From contig LADO01000005.1 of NCBI GenBank assembly GCA_000961595.1, positions 21,845 through 85,844 on the forward strand: a DNA stretch of 64,000 bases, read 5' to 3'. A program made the translations under genes and the position numbers. Position 1 is the stretch's first letter, and every line of letters starts with the position of its first letter. Source of the DNA: Peptococcaceae bacterium BRH_c4b. GTDB taxonomy: Bacteria > Bacillota > Desulfotomaculia > Desulfotomaculales > Desulfocucumaceae. This document shows, piece after piece, positions 49,636-57,659 of the stretch. Under the pieces are notes generated by a model. It was not told the DNA's origin and searched no databases. It worked only from the letters and a program-made list of their open reading frames with translations.

Positions 49636-51880
49636 GAAAACTGGAGTATTCATCTGTAGTGGCTGTGGTATCGGAGAATCTCTGGATGTTGATGCTCTGG
49701 TCAAAGTTGCCGCCAAAGAGTGCAAGGCACCGGTTTGCAAGACCAACCCCTTTTTCTGCGGTGCGGAAGGCGTTGAACTGATCAAACAGGATATCGCCGC
49801 CGGCGAACTTGACTGTATTTTGGTGGTGGGCTGCTCCAACCGCGTAAATTATAACGCCTTTGATTTCGGCCCGTCTGTAACAGTTGAAAGGGTTAACATA
49901 AGAGAACAGGTAGCCTGGTCCCACGAGCCCAACGACGAGGATACCCAGGCCATGGCAGAGGATATCATTCGCATGTTCATGGCCAAGGCAAAGACCGTTG
50001 AGGCTCCGGTGCCATATATTGTTGAAGACCTTTCCAAAACAATCATGGTGGTGGGCGGCGGCATGGCCGGTATGACTGCGGCCATTGAATCCGCTAAGGC
50101 TAATTATCAGGTTGTATTGGTGGAAAAAGAGGCATCCCTGGGTGGTTGGCTGAACAAGCTGTACAAGCTTGCCCCTTTAAAGACCCCTTTTACCAGCCTG
50201 GAAGATACTAACCTGGAAGCCAGGATTAACGAAATAAACAGTAACCCCAACATTAAAGTATATACCTCCGCAAATATTGAGAAGACAGCCGGAGGTCCTG
50301 GATTGTTTGATGTTACTATTAAACAAAACGGCAGCGAAATTTCCGAAAGGGTAGGGGCTATAGTACTGGCCACCGGCGCAGTACCTTATGATCCCGAAAA
50401 ACTGGGCCACCTGGGCTTTGGCACTTCCCCCAATGTAATAACCCAGTCCATGTTTGAGGAAATTGCCAAAAAGGGTACCATTGCACGGCCCTCGGACGGC
50501 AAGGAAGTAAAGAAAATTGCCTTTATCCAGTGCGCCGGCTCCAGGGATGCAGAGCGTCTTCCGTATTGTTCCGCAGCCTGCTGCGTAGAGTCCATGAAGC
50601 AGGCACTGTATCTGAAAGAACAGGATTCCGAGGCCCAGGCCTATGTATTCTATAAAGATATCCGTTCCTCCGGGCAGTATGAGCATTTCTACAAAGCTGC
50701 CCAGACGGCAGGCGTAATATTCGTCAAGGGTGATGTTACCGGTGTATCCGCAGGGAACGGAGGCACCCTGGTAATCGAGGCAGATGATATTTTGATGGGC
50801 GAAAAAACCATGGCTGATGAACTTGACCTTATTGTTCTGGCCAATGGTATGGTACCCACCACAGCCTTTACTGAAGGCGCCTATGTCGGCTGCGGGGTTC
50901 AGGTGCCCGAGCCTGAGGCCGGGGCTGAGGCTGCTGCTGCCGCTGATGCGCCTGTGCCGGCTGCCCCGATTATTAAATCAAATATATTAAATCTGGTCTA
51001 CAGGCAGGGCCCTGAGCTGCCCGATCTTAAATACGGTTTCCCGGATTCGCATTATATTTGCTTCCCTTATGAAACAAGGCGTACAGGCATCTATGCCGCC
51101 GGCAGCGTGAGAAGGCCCATGGATATGGTCCAGGCCATAGAAGACGCCACCGGCGCAGCCCTGAAGGCTATCCAGTGCGTTGAGATGACAGCCCAGGGCG
51201 CTGCGGTACACCCGCGGGCCGGTGACACCTCCTTGCCGGACTTCCAGCTTAACCGCTGCACCCAGTGCAAGCGCTGCACCGATGAGTGTCCCTTCGGCGC
51301 CATTAATGAAGATGAAAAGGGTAATCCTCTGATTAACCCGACCCGCTGCAGAAGGTGCAGCACCTGTATGGGTGCCTGCCCGGAAAGGATTATATCCTTC
51401 AAGAATTACTCGGTGCCCATGATCGGCAATATGCTCAAGGCTTTCGAGGTTCCGGAAGAGGACGAGGAAAAACCGAGAATTCTTATTTTTGCATGCGAAA
51501 ATGACGCTATTCCGGCCATTGATATGGCTGGTATCAACCGGCTGCAATACAATCCGTGGGTGCGCATCATACCGGTCAGATGCCTCGGGTCGTTGAGCCT
51601 GGTATGGATTAACGACGCTATGTCCAGGGGTGTTGACGGAGTGCTGCTGCTGGGCTGCAAGCACGGTGACGATTACCAGTGCCACTTTATGAAGGGCAGT
51701 GAGCTGGCAGAAATCAGGCTGTCCAAGGTTTCCGAAACCCTTGACAGACTGGGGCTGGAATCCGAGCGCGTGCAGGCCAAAACCATAAGCATTATGGATT
51801 ATGAAGAAATTCCTAAAATGCTGGCTGAATTCATGGAGAAAATAGAAGATCTTGGTCCTAACCCGATGAAGGGCTTCTAA
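49628..51880 (+). CDS. qmoB: Quinone-interacting oxidoreductase subunit QmoB
   Basis: 750 residues. Order: HdrA N-terminal-like region (GVFICSGCGIGESLDVDAL, CGAEGVELI, VVGCSNRVN), FAD fold MVVGGGMAGMTAAIESAKA near 140, FIQCAGSRDAERLPYCSAACC, an Ala/Pro-rich linker near 435 (AGAEAAAAADAPVPAAP), a ferredoxin pair (CTQCKRCTDECPFG; CRRCSTCMGACPER) and a C-terminal MvhD/FlpD-like domain (FACENDAIPAID, VRCLGSLSL, LGCKHGDDYQCH). GGTGAGGAGGC ribosome site lies inside qmoA. In Gram-positive sulfate reducers QmoAB works with HdrBC instead of QmoC, as encoded downstream. Confidence 0.95.
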   Translation: MAKKTGVFICSGCGIGESLDVDALVKVAAKECKAPVCKTNPFFCGAEGVELIKQDIAAGELDCILVVGCSNRVNYNAFDFGPSVTVERVNIREQVAWSHEPNDEDTQAMAEDIIRMFMAKAKTVEAPVPYIVEDLSKTIMVVGGGMAGMTAAIESAKANYQVVLVEKEASLGGWLNKLYKLAPLKTPFTSLEDTNLEARINEINSNPNIKVYTSANIEKTAGGPGLFDVTIKQNGSEISERVGAIVLATGAVPYDPEKLGHLGFGTSPNVITQSMFEEIAKKGTIARPSDGKEVKKIAFIQCAGSRDAERLPYCSAACCVESMKQALYLKEQDSEAQAYVFYKDIRSSGQYEHFYKAAQTAGVIFVKGDVTGVSAGNGGTLVIEADDILMGEKTMADELDLIVLANGMVPTTAFTEGAYVGCGVQVPEPEAGAEAAAAADAPVPAAPIIKSNILNLVYRQGPELPDLKYGFPDSHYICFPYETRRTGIYAAGSVRRPMDMVQAIEDATGAALKAIQCVEMTAQGAAVHPRAGDTSLPDFQLNRCTQCKRCTDECPFGAINEDEKGNPLINPTRCRRCSTCMGACPERIISFKNYSVPMIGNMLKAFEVPEEDEEKPRILIFACENDAIPAIDMAGINRLQYNPWVRIIPVRCLGSLSLVWINDAMSRGVDGVLLLGCKHGDDYQCHFMKGSELAEIRLSKVSETLDRLGLESERVQAKTISIMDYEEIPKMLAEFMEKIEDLGPNPMKGF

Positions 51881-51905
51881 CCCTAATGTGACAGTATTAT
51901 TTCAG

Positions 51906-51937
51906 GTGCCGGGGAAAGGCTAGCCCAACCCCGGCAC
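51906..51937 (+). terminator. Hairpin after qmoB
   Basis: Perfect 9-bp stem GTGCCGGGG / CCCCGGCAC (51906-51914 / 51929-51937), no T run. It may modulate expression between qmoB and hdrC. Confidence 0.45.
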
Positions 51938-52058
51938 TTATAGAATTATAGAAAGGGCGGCCTGCAAGAGCCGCTCAAACTCCTTTGATAACTTTATGAA
52001 ATAATGTAATTTGAGGAGAGAACGCTGACTAAAAATTCAGGCCAAAGGAGATAAATGG

Positions 52059-52661
52059 ATGGTAGATAATAAAATTTCCTCTGCGCCAGTCAAATACGAC
52101 AACAGCTTTGCAAAGGAAATATATGCCCTGGAAAACGGCCATTACGCTCAAATCTGCATGCAGTGCGGAATGTGTGCCGTTTCCTGCGCCACCCACGACA
52201 TTATGGACTACTCACCGCGCAGGCTGTTTAACCTGGTAAGAGTCGGTAAAAAAGAGGAAGTAATGCGCTCCAACACCATGTGGATGTGCACTGCCTGCTG
52301 CATGTGCAAGGTGCGCTGCCCCAGGGGTATTCCCCTGGTGGATGTAATGCATGATTTAAAAGCCATGGCCATCAAACAGGGCTATGTTGATTACCCGCAT
52401 GCTGCTTTTCATCAGGCCTTCTGGCAGGAAGCCTTTAGCAGGGGCCGCGTATTTGAAGGCGGCATCATGGCACGTTTTATCCTCAAGCGGGGCCTGGGCG
52501 AAATTAAAAAATTGCTAGCCCTGGGTATGAAGGATATGGGCATGGGTATGCTCAAGCATGGCCGTGTACCTTTAGTTCCGCCGCGCAAGATCAAGGGCCT
52601 GAAAGAGTTGCAGCAGATCATACAGCGGGCGCAGGCTCTGCAGGAAAAGGAGGCCAAGTAA
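52059..52661 (+). CDS. hdrC: Heterodisulfide reductase subunit C-like protein (QmoC substitute)
   Basis: 200 residues. Soluble protein with two [4Fe-4S] motifs: CMQCGMCAVSCATHD (residues 33-47) and CTACCMCKVRCPRGIP (near 79-94), then a helical C-terminus without membrane spans. In Gram-negative sulfate reducers the corresponding part is fused to a membrane cytochrome b in QmoC. AAAGGAG precedes ATG 52059. Overlaps the hdrB start by one base, so the pair is translationally coupled. Confidence 0.9.
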   Translation: MVDNKISSAPVKYDNSFAKEIYALENGHYAQICMQCGMCAVSCATHDIMDYSPRRLFNLVRVGKKEEVMRSNTMWMCTACCMCKVRCPRGIPLVDVMHDLKAMAIKQGYVDYPHAAFHQAFWQEAFSRGRVFEGGIMARFILKRGLGEIKKLLALGMKDMGMGMLKHGRVPLVPPRKIKGLKELQQIIQRAQALQEKEAK

Positions 52662-53542
52662 TGCGCTATAGTATATATCCTGGTTGTACCATGGAGGGCC
52701 CGGCGCTTTTTTTCCTGAAAGCTACGGAGGCGGTTGCCGAGGCTCTTGGCATGCACCTGGATGAGATTCCGGACTGGAATTGCTGCGGGGCCAGCGAGGT
52801 TTCGGGCGTGGTGGGCGAATTTACCCAGCAGGTGATGACCGCCAGGAATCTTGCCATAGCCGAGGCCAAGGGACAGGATGTGCTGGTGGCATGCAGTTCC
52901 TGCTATATGAATATGGGACTTACCAACAAGCATTTTAAAGATGATCCCCATTTTGCCCAAATGGCCAATGAAGCGCTGGCGGCGGGCGGTCTGAAATACA
53001 ATGGCACTCTCAAAGTGCGCCAAATTGTGGATATATTGGTGAATGACATCGGGCTGGATAAAATAAAGGCCAGGGTGAAAAAACCGCTTACCGGGTTGAA
53101 GGTGGCCGGGTACGTGGGCTGTCAGACAGTCCGGGCGCTGCCCTGGGAGTATGACGACCCGGAGCGTCCGGTACTCCTGGACCAACTGATTGAGGCGCTG
53201 GGCGCCACTGCGGTTCCCTTCCCCATGAAGGCCAGGTGCTGCGGCAGTTCTCACGCGATTGCCCAGACCGAGATTGTGCTGGAGCACAGCAAAGAAATTC
53301 TTGAGTCGGCGGCATCAAATGGCGCCAGTATGCTGGTGACAAACTGCCCCATGTGCCAGATGAACCTTGATGCTTTTCGGGGCATGATTAATCAAGTCCA
53401 TAAAACCAATTTAACTTTGCCTATACTGTTTTTTACCCAGTTAATGGCCATTGCCTTTGATTTGCCCCCGGCGGTTGCTGGCTTGAAACACTGCGTAGTG
53501 TCGCCGTACGAGGTTCTGGCTCCGCTGGGGGTCGGTAAATAA
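52661..53542 (+). CDS. hdrB: Heterodisulfide reductase subunit B-like protein
   Basis: 293 residues. Two CCG domains that hold non-cubane clusters in HdrB: YPGCTMEG, DWNCCGASE and CSSCYMNM in the first half; YVGCQTVRALPW, RCCGSSHAIA and NCPMCQMNLD in the second. AAGGAGGCCAAGTA ribosome site. It ends the canonical block at a terminator. Proposed to connect QmoAB to the menaquinone pool or another donor in organisms without QmoC. Confidence 0.92.
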   Translation: MRYSIYPGCTMEGPALFFLKATEAVAEALGMHLDEIPDWNCCGASEVSGVVGEFTQQVMTARNLAIAEAKGQDVLVACSSCYMNMGLTNKHFKDDPHFAQMANEALAAGGLKYNGTLKVRQIVDILVNDIGLDKIKARVKKPLTGLKVAGYVGCQTVRALPWEYDDPERPVLLDQLIEALGATAVPFPMKARCCGSSHAIAQTEIVLEHSKEILESAASNGASMLVTNCPMCQMNLDAFRGMINQVHKTNLTLPILFFTQLMAIAFDLPPAVAGLKHCVVSPYEVLAPLGVGK

Positions 53543-53594
53543 TCGAGAATTTATTTTCCTCAAAGCCACAATTATAAATATTGTATTGTTTATT

Positions 53595-53619
53595 GAACCT
53601 CTTGTGAGGTTCTTTTTTT
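53595..53619 (+). terminator. Rho-independent terminator of the qmo/hdr operon
   Basis: GAACCTC / GAGGTTC (53595-53601 / 53606-53612) followed by seven T. Confidence 0.9.
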
Positions 53620-53624
53620 CGCAA

Positions 53625-53657
53625 AAAAATAAACCGGCTTAAGGCCGGTTTATTTTT
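53625..53657 (-). terminator. Terminator of the YlbF-like gene
   Basis: Perfect 14-bp stem AAAAATAAACCGGC / GCCGGTTTATTTTT; the A/T arms make it work in both directions. Overlaps the stop of the minus-strand gene. Confidence 0.85.
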
Positions 53658-53997
53658 CGCAGGAGGTAATACCTTCTTTAATCTTTGAGCTGATGGTCTT
53701 CATCAGTTCATGGAATTTGGTGTTGGAGTAATGTGATACCTTGACAAGGGGATTTTGCAGGGCAAGCTTTTCCATATCTTTCAGCTTGTCCTCTTCCTCC
53801 TTGGTTGGTTCCAGGCCTGCCAGTTTCTTTTTTTGATTTTCCATTTGAAGAACCTGAAGATTCTCAATCAGAGAACGTGCTTCCTCGTCGTGAAGCAATT
53901 TATATTCTGATTCTTTAAATCTCTTATATTCTTCTGTTTGAGCAACGATTTTGCCCAATTCAATGCACATTTCAAATGCTTTATCAAGTGCTGACAT
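53650..53997 (-). CDS. YlbF/YmcA family protein
   Basis: 115 residues from ATG 53997, after GGCGGGAGGTGAAAAT on the minus strand. All-helical: ALDKAFEMCIELGKIVAQTEEY (shown in part), DEEARSLIENLQVLQMENQKKK, NPLVKVSHYSNTKFHELMKT. Resembles YlbF/YmcA proteins, which in Bacillus form the RicAFT complex that promotes RNase Y-dependent mRNA processing and sporulation signalling. A C-terminal Cys (SCEK) recalls the cluster-binding Cys of those proteins. Confidence 0.75.
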   Translation of the reverse strand: MSALDKAFEMCIELGKIVAQTEEYKRFKESEYKLLHDEEARSLIENLQVLQMENQKKKLAGLEPTKEEEDKLKDMEKLALQNPLVKVSHYSNTKFHELMKTISSKIKEGITSCEK

Positions 53998-54090
53998 ATT
54001 TTCACCTCCCGCCAATATTTTCTCCAAAAAAGATATAAATCCTGCATAAGAAAAGGATAATCACATACATTTATTTTCTAATGAAAATAA

Positions 54091-54123
54091 AAAAAGGCAC
54101 CCGATTTATCCGGATGCCTTTTT
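54091..54123 (-). terminator. Terminator of the first CBS-domain gene
   Basis: AAAAAGGCACCCG / CGGATGCCTTTTT (one mismatch), 7-nt loop; ends the minus-strand gene at 54141. Confidence 0.8.
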
Positions 54124-54140
54124 TGTCATAAACACATTTT

Positions 54141-54683
54141 TTATACACCCAGAATGGTGCTAACTTCGGCAATGATGTCACAGTTTCGCAGCAGGCCGAT
54201 GACCAGTCCGTTGCTGACCACCGGTAAGGCGTCGCGTCCATTCTTTGAAAACTGATAAACTGCCTCTATCAGTGTGCCGCTTTCATTTATGGTTGCGGCT
54301 ATGGGCTGAATTATGTCCCGCACGGGTTTCTCAGACAATTCATGGCTTCTGCTGGTAAAAAGCCCTTGCCAAAAAACTGGCTGGGACCAGGAAGATACGT
54401 TCCAGCCCCGGTACCACTGGTTTCTGATGCCAGGTGGCTCCATTGCAGATAAAAGTTCCTGTATTCCCACAATTCCTATTAAGGATTTGCTTTCAAAAAC
54501 CAGCAGGTGTGTCGCAGGGTGCTCGGAGTTTAATGAATTCATCAATAGAAAAATCGCGTTTTTCACAGTGGTATCAGCGGACACGGATGAAAAATATTCC
54601 AGAGGTTTCATAAGCTCCCCGGCTTTTTTTTCGTAATTTTCGGCCTGATACTGACTATGACTTTGTTCTTGAGGCAACGCCAT
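54141..54683 (-). CDS. CBS-domain pair protein
   Basis: 180 residues. Two CBS motifs (about 25-80 and 120-178): SVSADTTVKNAIFLLMNS, LVFESKSLIGIVGIQELLSA, then INESGTLIEAVYQFSKNGRD and VVSNGLVIGLLRNCDIIAE. Between them is a Trp-rich insert YRGWNVSSWSQPVFWQGLFT that is shared with the paralogue at 54967. CBS pairs bind adenine nucleotides such as AMP, ATP or SAM. No catalytic domain is attached, so it may regulate a partner. RBS GAGGGGG. Confidence 0.85.
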   Translation of the reverse strand: MALPQEQSHSQYQAENYEKKAGELMKPLEYFSSVSADTTVKNAIFLLMNSLNSEHPATHLLVFESKSLIGIVGIQELLSAMEPPGIRNQWYRGWNVSSWSQPVFWQGLFTSRSHELSEKPVRDIIQPIAATINESGTLIEAVYQFSKNGRDALPVVSNGLVIGLLRNCDIIAEVSTILGV

Positions 54684-54966
54684 CTATTATACCCCCTCTG
54701 CATATGTTTCCATGAAAAACTGTATAGCATTGTCTAATGCATAATGCATGCCAGTTCCATATTTTAACCAGCTTTTTATTATGTTAAACTGGTCGGAAAG
54801 AAAATAGTGCAAGGAGGGGATTTATATATTAGTTAAATATTTAACAATCCATGGGCATCTTACATAGCGGAATGTGAAATAATTTGTTAGTCTGAAAGCG
54901 CACACTCTGCTGTTTGCGTTTGTGCATCATGAATAAACGTGCTGAAATTCCCATAGATCCTTAATA

Positions 54967-55554
54967 TCAACTCTGTTTAAGCAGTGTTGCTGCGGGCTGC
55001 TTGCTGTTGATAATATTGTTCAATGATAATACCGATGCTTCCTCTCCTAAAACCAGTTCACAAATCTCCCTGAATATTTCGATACTGCGAACCATACCAA
55101 CAACGCGTCCTTCTTCCATTACCGGCAGTATAAGAATTTTCTGTTTGCCCATACCATAGACAGCCTTGATTAAAGCATCATCAGCATCTACCCGGAACTC
55201 CACATCGCTCATTATATCGCTTACCTTTTTGTCTATAGCCTCGTAGGTACGGTCTGTAAACAACCCTTCCCAAAAAACAGGTATTGACCAGGCAGTGTCA
55301 ACGGTCCAGCCCCGATAAGTTTTGCCTTTAAGGTACTGGGGTTCGATGGCCTTTAATAAATCATCCAGAGTCAGCAGACCCACCAGCATATTGTTATCAA
55401 ATACCAGCAGGGTGGAGTGTCCCGTGCAGGGCTCGCCTTCTTTGGGGCAGAACGACTTCTTCATTAGTCCAACGGCGTCCTTGAAACTTGCGTCGGCCGC
55501 GATTGCAGTGTATTCTCCGGCTGGAACCATTATGTCTCTGATTTTCTTTTCCAT
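54967..55554 (-). CDS. CBS-domain pair protein, paralogue
   Basis: 195 residues. Starts KKIRDIMVPAGEYTAIAADA (first CBS), contains TLLVFDNNMLVGLLTLDDLL, the insert YRGWTVDTAWSIPVFWEGLFT and the second CBS motif KKVSDIMSDVEFRVDADDAL with RVVGMVRSIEIFREIC. A CPKEGEPC pair near residue 35 is absent from the first copy. RBS TAAGGAGGCTAGT. Lies 284 bp from its paralogue with no gene between. Nearness to the sulfate-reduction genes, where APS, AMP and ATP change quickly, makes adenylate sensing a plausible guess. Confidence 0.85.
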   Translation of the reverse strand: MEKKIRDIMVPAGEYTAIAADASFKDAVGLMKKSFCPKEGEPCTGHSTLLVFDNNMLVGLLTLDDLLKAIEPQYLKGKTYRGWTVDTAWSIPVFWEGLFTDRTYEAIDKKVSDIMSDVEFRVDADDALIKAVYGMGKQKILILPVMEEGRVVGMVRSIEIFREICELVLGEEASVLSLNNIINSKQPAATLLKQS

Positions 55555-55588
55555 GATACTAGCCTCCTTATATTTTATTTTAATGTAC

Positions 55589-57244
55589 TTAAATCTCCAG
55601 TATTGTTGGTAAATGTTTGATGCCCAGCGCCTTTAATATTTCTTGCTGATCCCCAAAAGCCGGTGTTATGGTTTTGATTTCCATGTTGTTCAACTGGTTG
55701 ACGGTTACTTTTATGTCTTCCAACATGGCCAGTGCCTTGGAAGCACTTATGGTCATACCCTGGCTGTTTAAAATGTGCTCAAGAGTTTTTTCCACCAGAT
55801 ATGCAAGAATGAAAACAAATACATGGGCCCTTATTCTTGTTTCCCAGCTCTCTTCAGGAAATGGTTCATAATTTTTGATCAATTTTATTTCGTCTCTGGC
55901 TTTTCTGTAGTTTAAATATGATTCTATTATTTCATTGGCAGGGAGTTCCAGATTGTTTGTTTTTAAAATAAATTTTCCTGCATAAGCTTTGTCACGCTCG
56001 ATGATATCCTGTTTTTTCTCATAGTCGAACTGGCGAATTTTTTCATCATACCAGCAGTCAAAATAACGCTTGCAATATGTGTCTTTTAGAATACCGCTGG
56101 CTTTATAGAAATTGGCCCTGGCATTGGCACCGAATTCTTCAGTTACCCACTTTTTGATGATCTTGAGTTCATGTTCTATGGCGTTCAATCTGTTTTCAAT
56201 TAATTTTTGCCTGGCGGAAGCTTTAAAAGTGTCAATACATATAAGATATCGATTGCTTCTGATTTTAATCTCTTTAAAGGACAAACCGTTATCCAGTTTG
56301 TAAAATGTATCATGGGGTGCTTTTAATTCCCCCTGAATACGTTCTACTTCACGGTTAAATCTCAATTCAAGTCCGACAATATACTGATGCCCGTAGGAGT
56401 TTAATAACTGAAGTTTTTCTTCGGTTATAATGTTCTGTTTGCCAACAAAAATAAAATTATTAATTTGGTACGATTTTTTCAACATGGAGACCTGTTGGTT
56501 TATCCGGTCTTCTTCATGAAAACCGACAGGGTAGAAGTGATGGCCCATGGGTATGCCGTCCCGGGTCAATAGAATTCCCATTTCCACCGACTTCCTTTCC
56601 GGTGATAGACCGGATATATATCTGGTGTCATAATTAGCATCCGTATCATGATCTGTTTTTTCAAAAAAAGTTCTGGTCAGATGACAGTAGATTGTTTCGG
56701 TATTTAAGGGCAATACTTTGTTGATAGCTTTATATAAGTGGTCTTCTAGTTTTTCTTTAGCTTCCACCAGAAAGTCAAGTGCGGCATTGAATTGTTCCAC
56801 AGAGAGTTTTTTGTCCTCCAGGTGGGGCAGGTAAAGGCAGCGGTACCAGTCTGATACCGCTTTTGAATGACGTGGCTTAATGATCTGGTTCATTACCATC
56901 AATTCTATTAACAGCGGGTTATCCTGGTTTTCATCGTGCTGAATGGTCTGGGAAATAGCCTTGCTCACCCCAAGGAATTCCCAGACCTTATTTATGGCAA
57001 TAACTTCTCCGAATTGAAGCACCTTTTTTGATTCTATTTCCTGTGGTGCGTTTTGTGTTATGCCGCAAATCCTGTTTAAGCCGGCGATTAGGCTTTGAAC
57101 CTTTTCCGGGGTGAGATCATCAATATTGCCCAGGTTGGCGAGCACTCTTTGTTTTACTTTATTGCCCTCACGGTAATTTTCTATTAATTTCACGTAAGTA
57201 TATTCTTTTCCATTGCTTTTACTGGTCACTTTTCTAAAAAACAC
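55589..57244 (-). CDS. IS1634-type transposase relative, apparently without its catalytic triad
   Basis: 551 residues, the normal size of IS1634-family transposases, with the family N-terminus (YVKLIENYREGNKVKQRVLANLGN). At the positions of the three catalytic acids the expected YYDVT, FVADRGL and WQIEEAFR-type motifs read IYCHLTRTFFE, FVGKQNI and YRKARDEIKLI, so the Asp-Asp-Glu residues seem replaced. I see no terminal inverted repeats or target duplication in the flanks (55555-55588, 57245-57640). It may be a degenerate element or a domesticated protein; the long intact frame favours the second. Confidence 0.6.
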   Translation of the reverse strand: MFFRKVTSKSNGKEYTYVKLIENYREGNKVKQRVLANLGNIDDLTPEKVQSLIAGLNRICGITQNAPQEIESKKVLQFGEVIAINKVWEFLGVSKAISQTIQHDENQDNPLLIELMVMNQIIKPRHSKAVSDWYRCLYLPHLEDKKLSVEQFNAALDFLVEAKEKLEDHLYKAINKVLPLNTETIYCHLTRTFFEKTDHDTDANYDTRYISGLSPERKSVEMGILLTRDGIPMGHHFYPVGFHEEDRINQQVSMLKKSYQINNFIFVGKQNIITEEKLQLLNSYGHQYIVGLELRFNREVERIQGELKAPHDTFYKLDNGLSFKEIKIRSNRYLICIDTFKASARQKLIENRLNAIEHELKIIKKWVTEEFGANARANFYKASGILKDTYCKRYFDCWYDEKIRQFDYEKKQDIIERDKAYAGKFILKTNNLELPANEIIESYLNYRKARDEIKLIKNYEPFPEESWETRIRAHVFVFILAYLVEKTLEHILNSQGMTISASKALAMLEDIKVTVNQLNNMEIKTITPAFGDQQEILKALGIKHLPTILEI

Positions 57245-57430
57245 TTAGTTCACCGCCTTTCCGTCGCTATGCATGCAATATATATAATAGCCGCAGTCCA
57301 ATGTGACATAAGGCACATTCTTTGCCAGGAAAAGTAATTGAAAAATTATCAGCCTCCCCAGTCTGTTCATATATAGATTAAACCGGAGACAAGGAAACGG
57401 TCAATGTTTTGGGCACTAAAATTTTTTGTA

Positions 57431-57480
57431 CTTACTGTTATTCAGGTATTGTAACGCAGGCATTTTTACTAAACAGTAAG
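57431..57480. repeat. Inverted repeat in the gap upstream of the transposase-like gene
   Basis: CTTACTGTT (57431-57439) and AACAGTAAG (57472-57480), separated by 32 bp. It is the only structure seen in the 400-bp, AT-rich gap between 57244 and 57638. Confidence 0.4.
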
Positions 57481-57637
57481 CACTGTTTTTGTTTCATTAT
57501 AATTATATTTGAAATATGCGATATGTGCAATATTTCACACGGAAAAAGAATAAATTAAATTTATTCATATATTTCAAATAATTTTTTTCATCATGTTTTG
57601 GGATTTAATAAAAAAACATAAGCATTGTTCATATAAA

Positions 57638-57659
57638 AACCCCGCTTATTTGCGGGGTT
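57638..57659 (-). terminator. Terminator of the acyl-CoA synthetase gene
   Basis: AACCCCGC / GCGGGGTT (57638-57645 / 57652-57659); on the minus strand it runs into TTTTTATAT. The stop codon lies in the loop. Confidence 0.85.
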
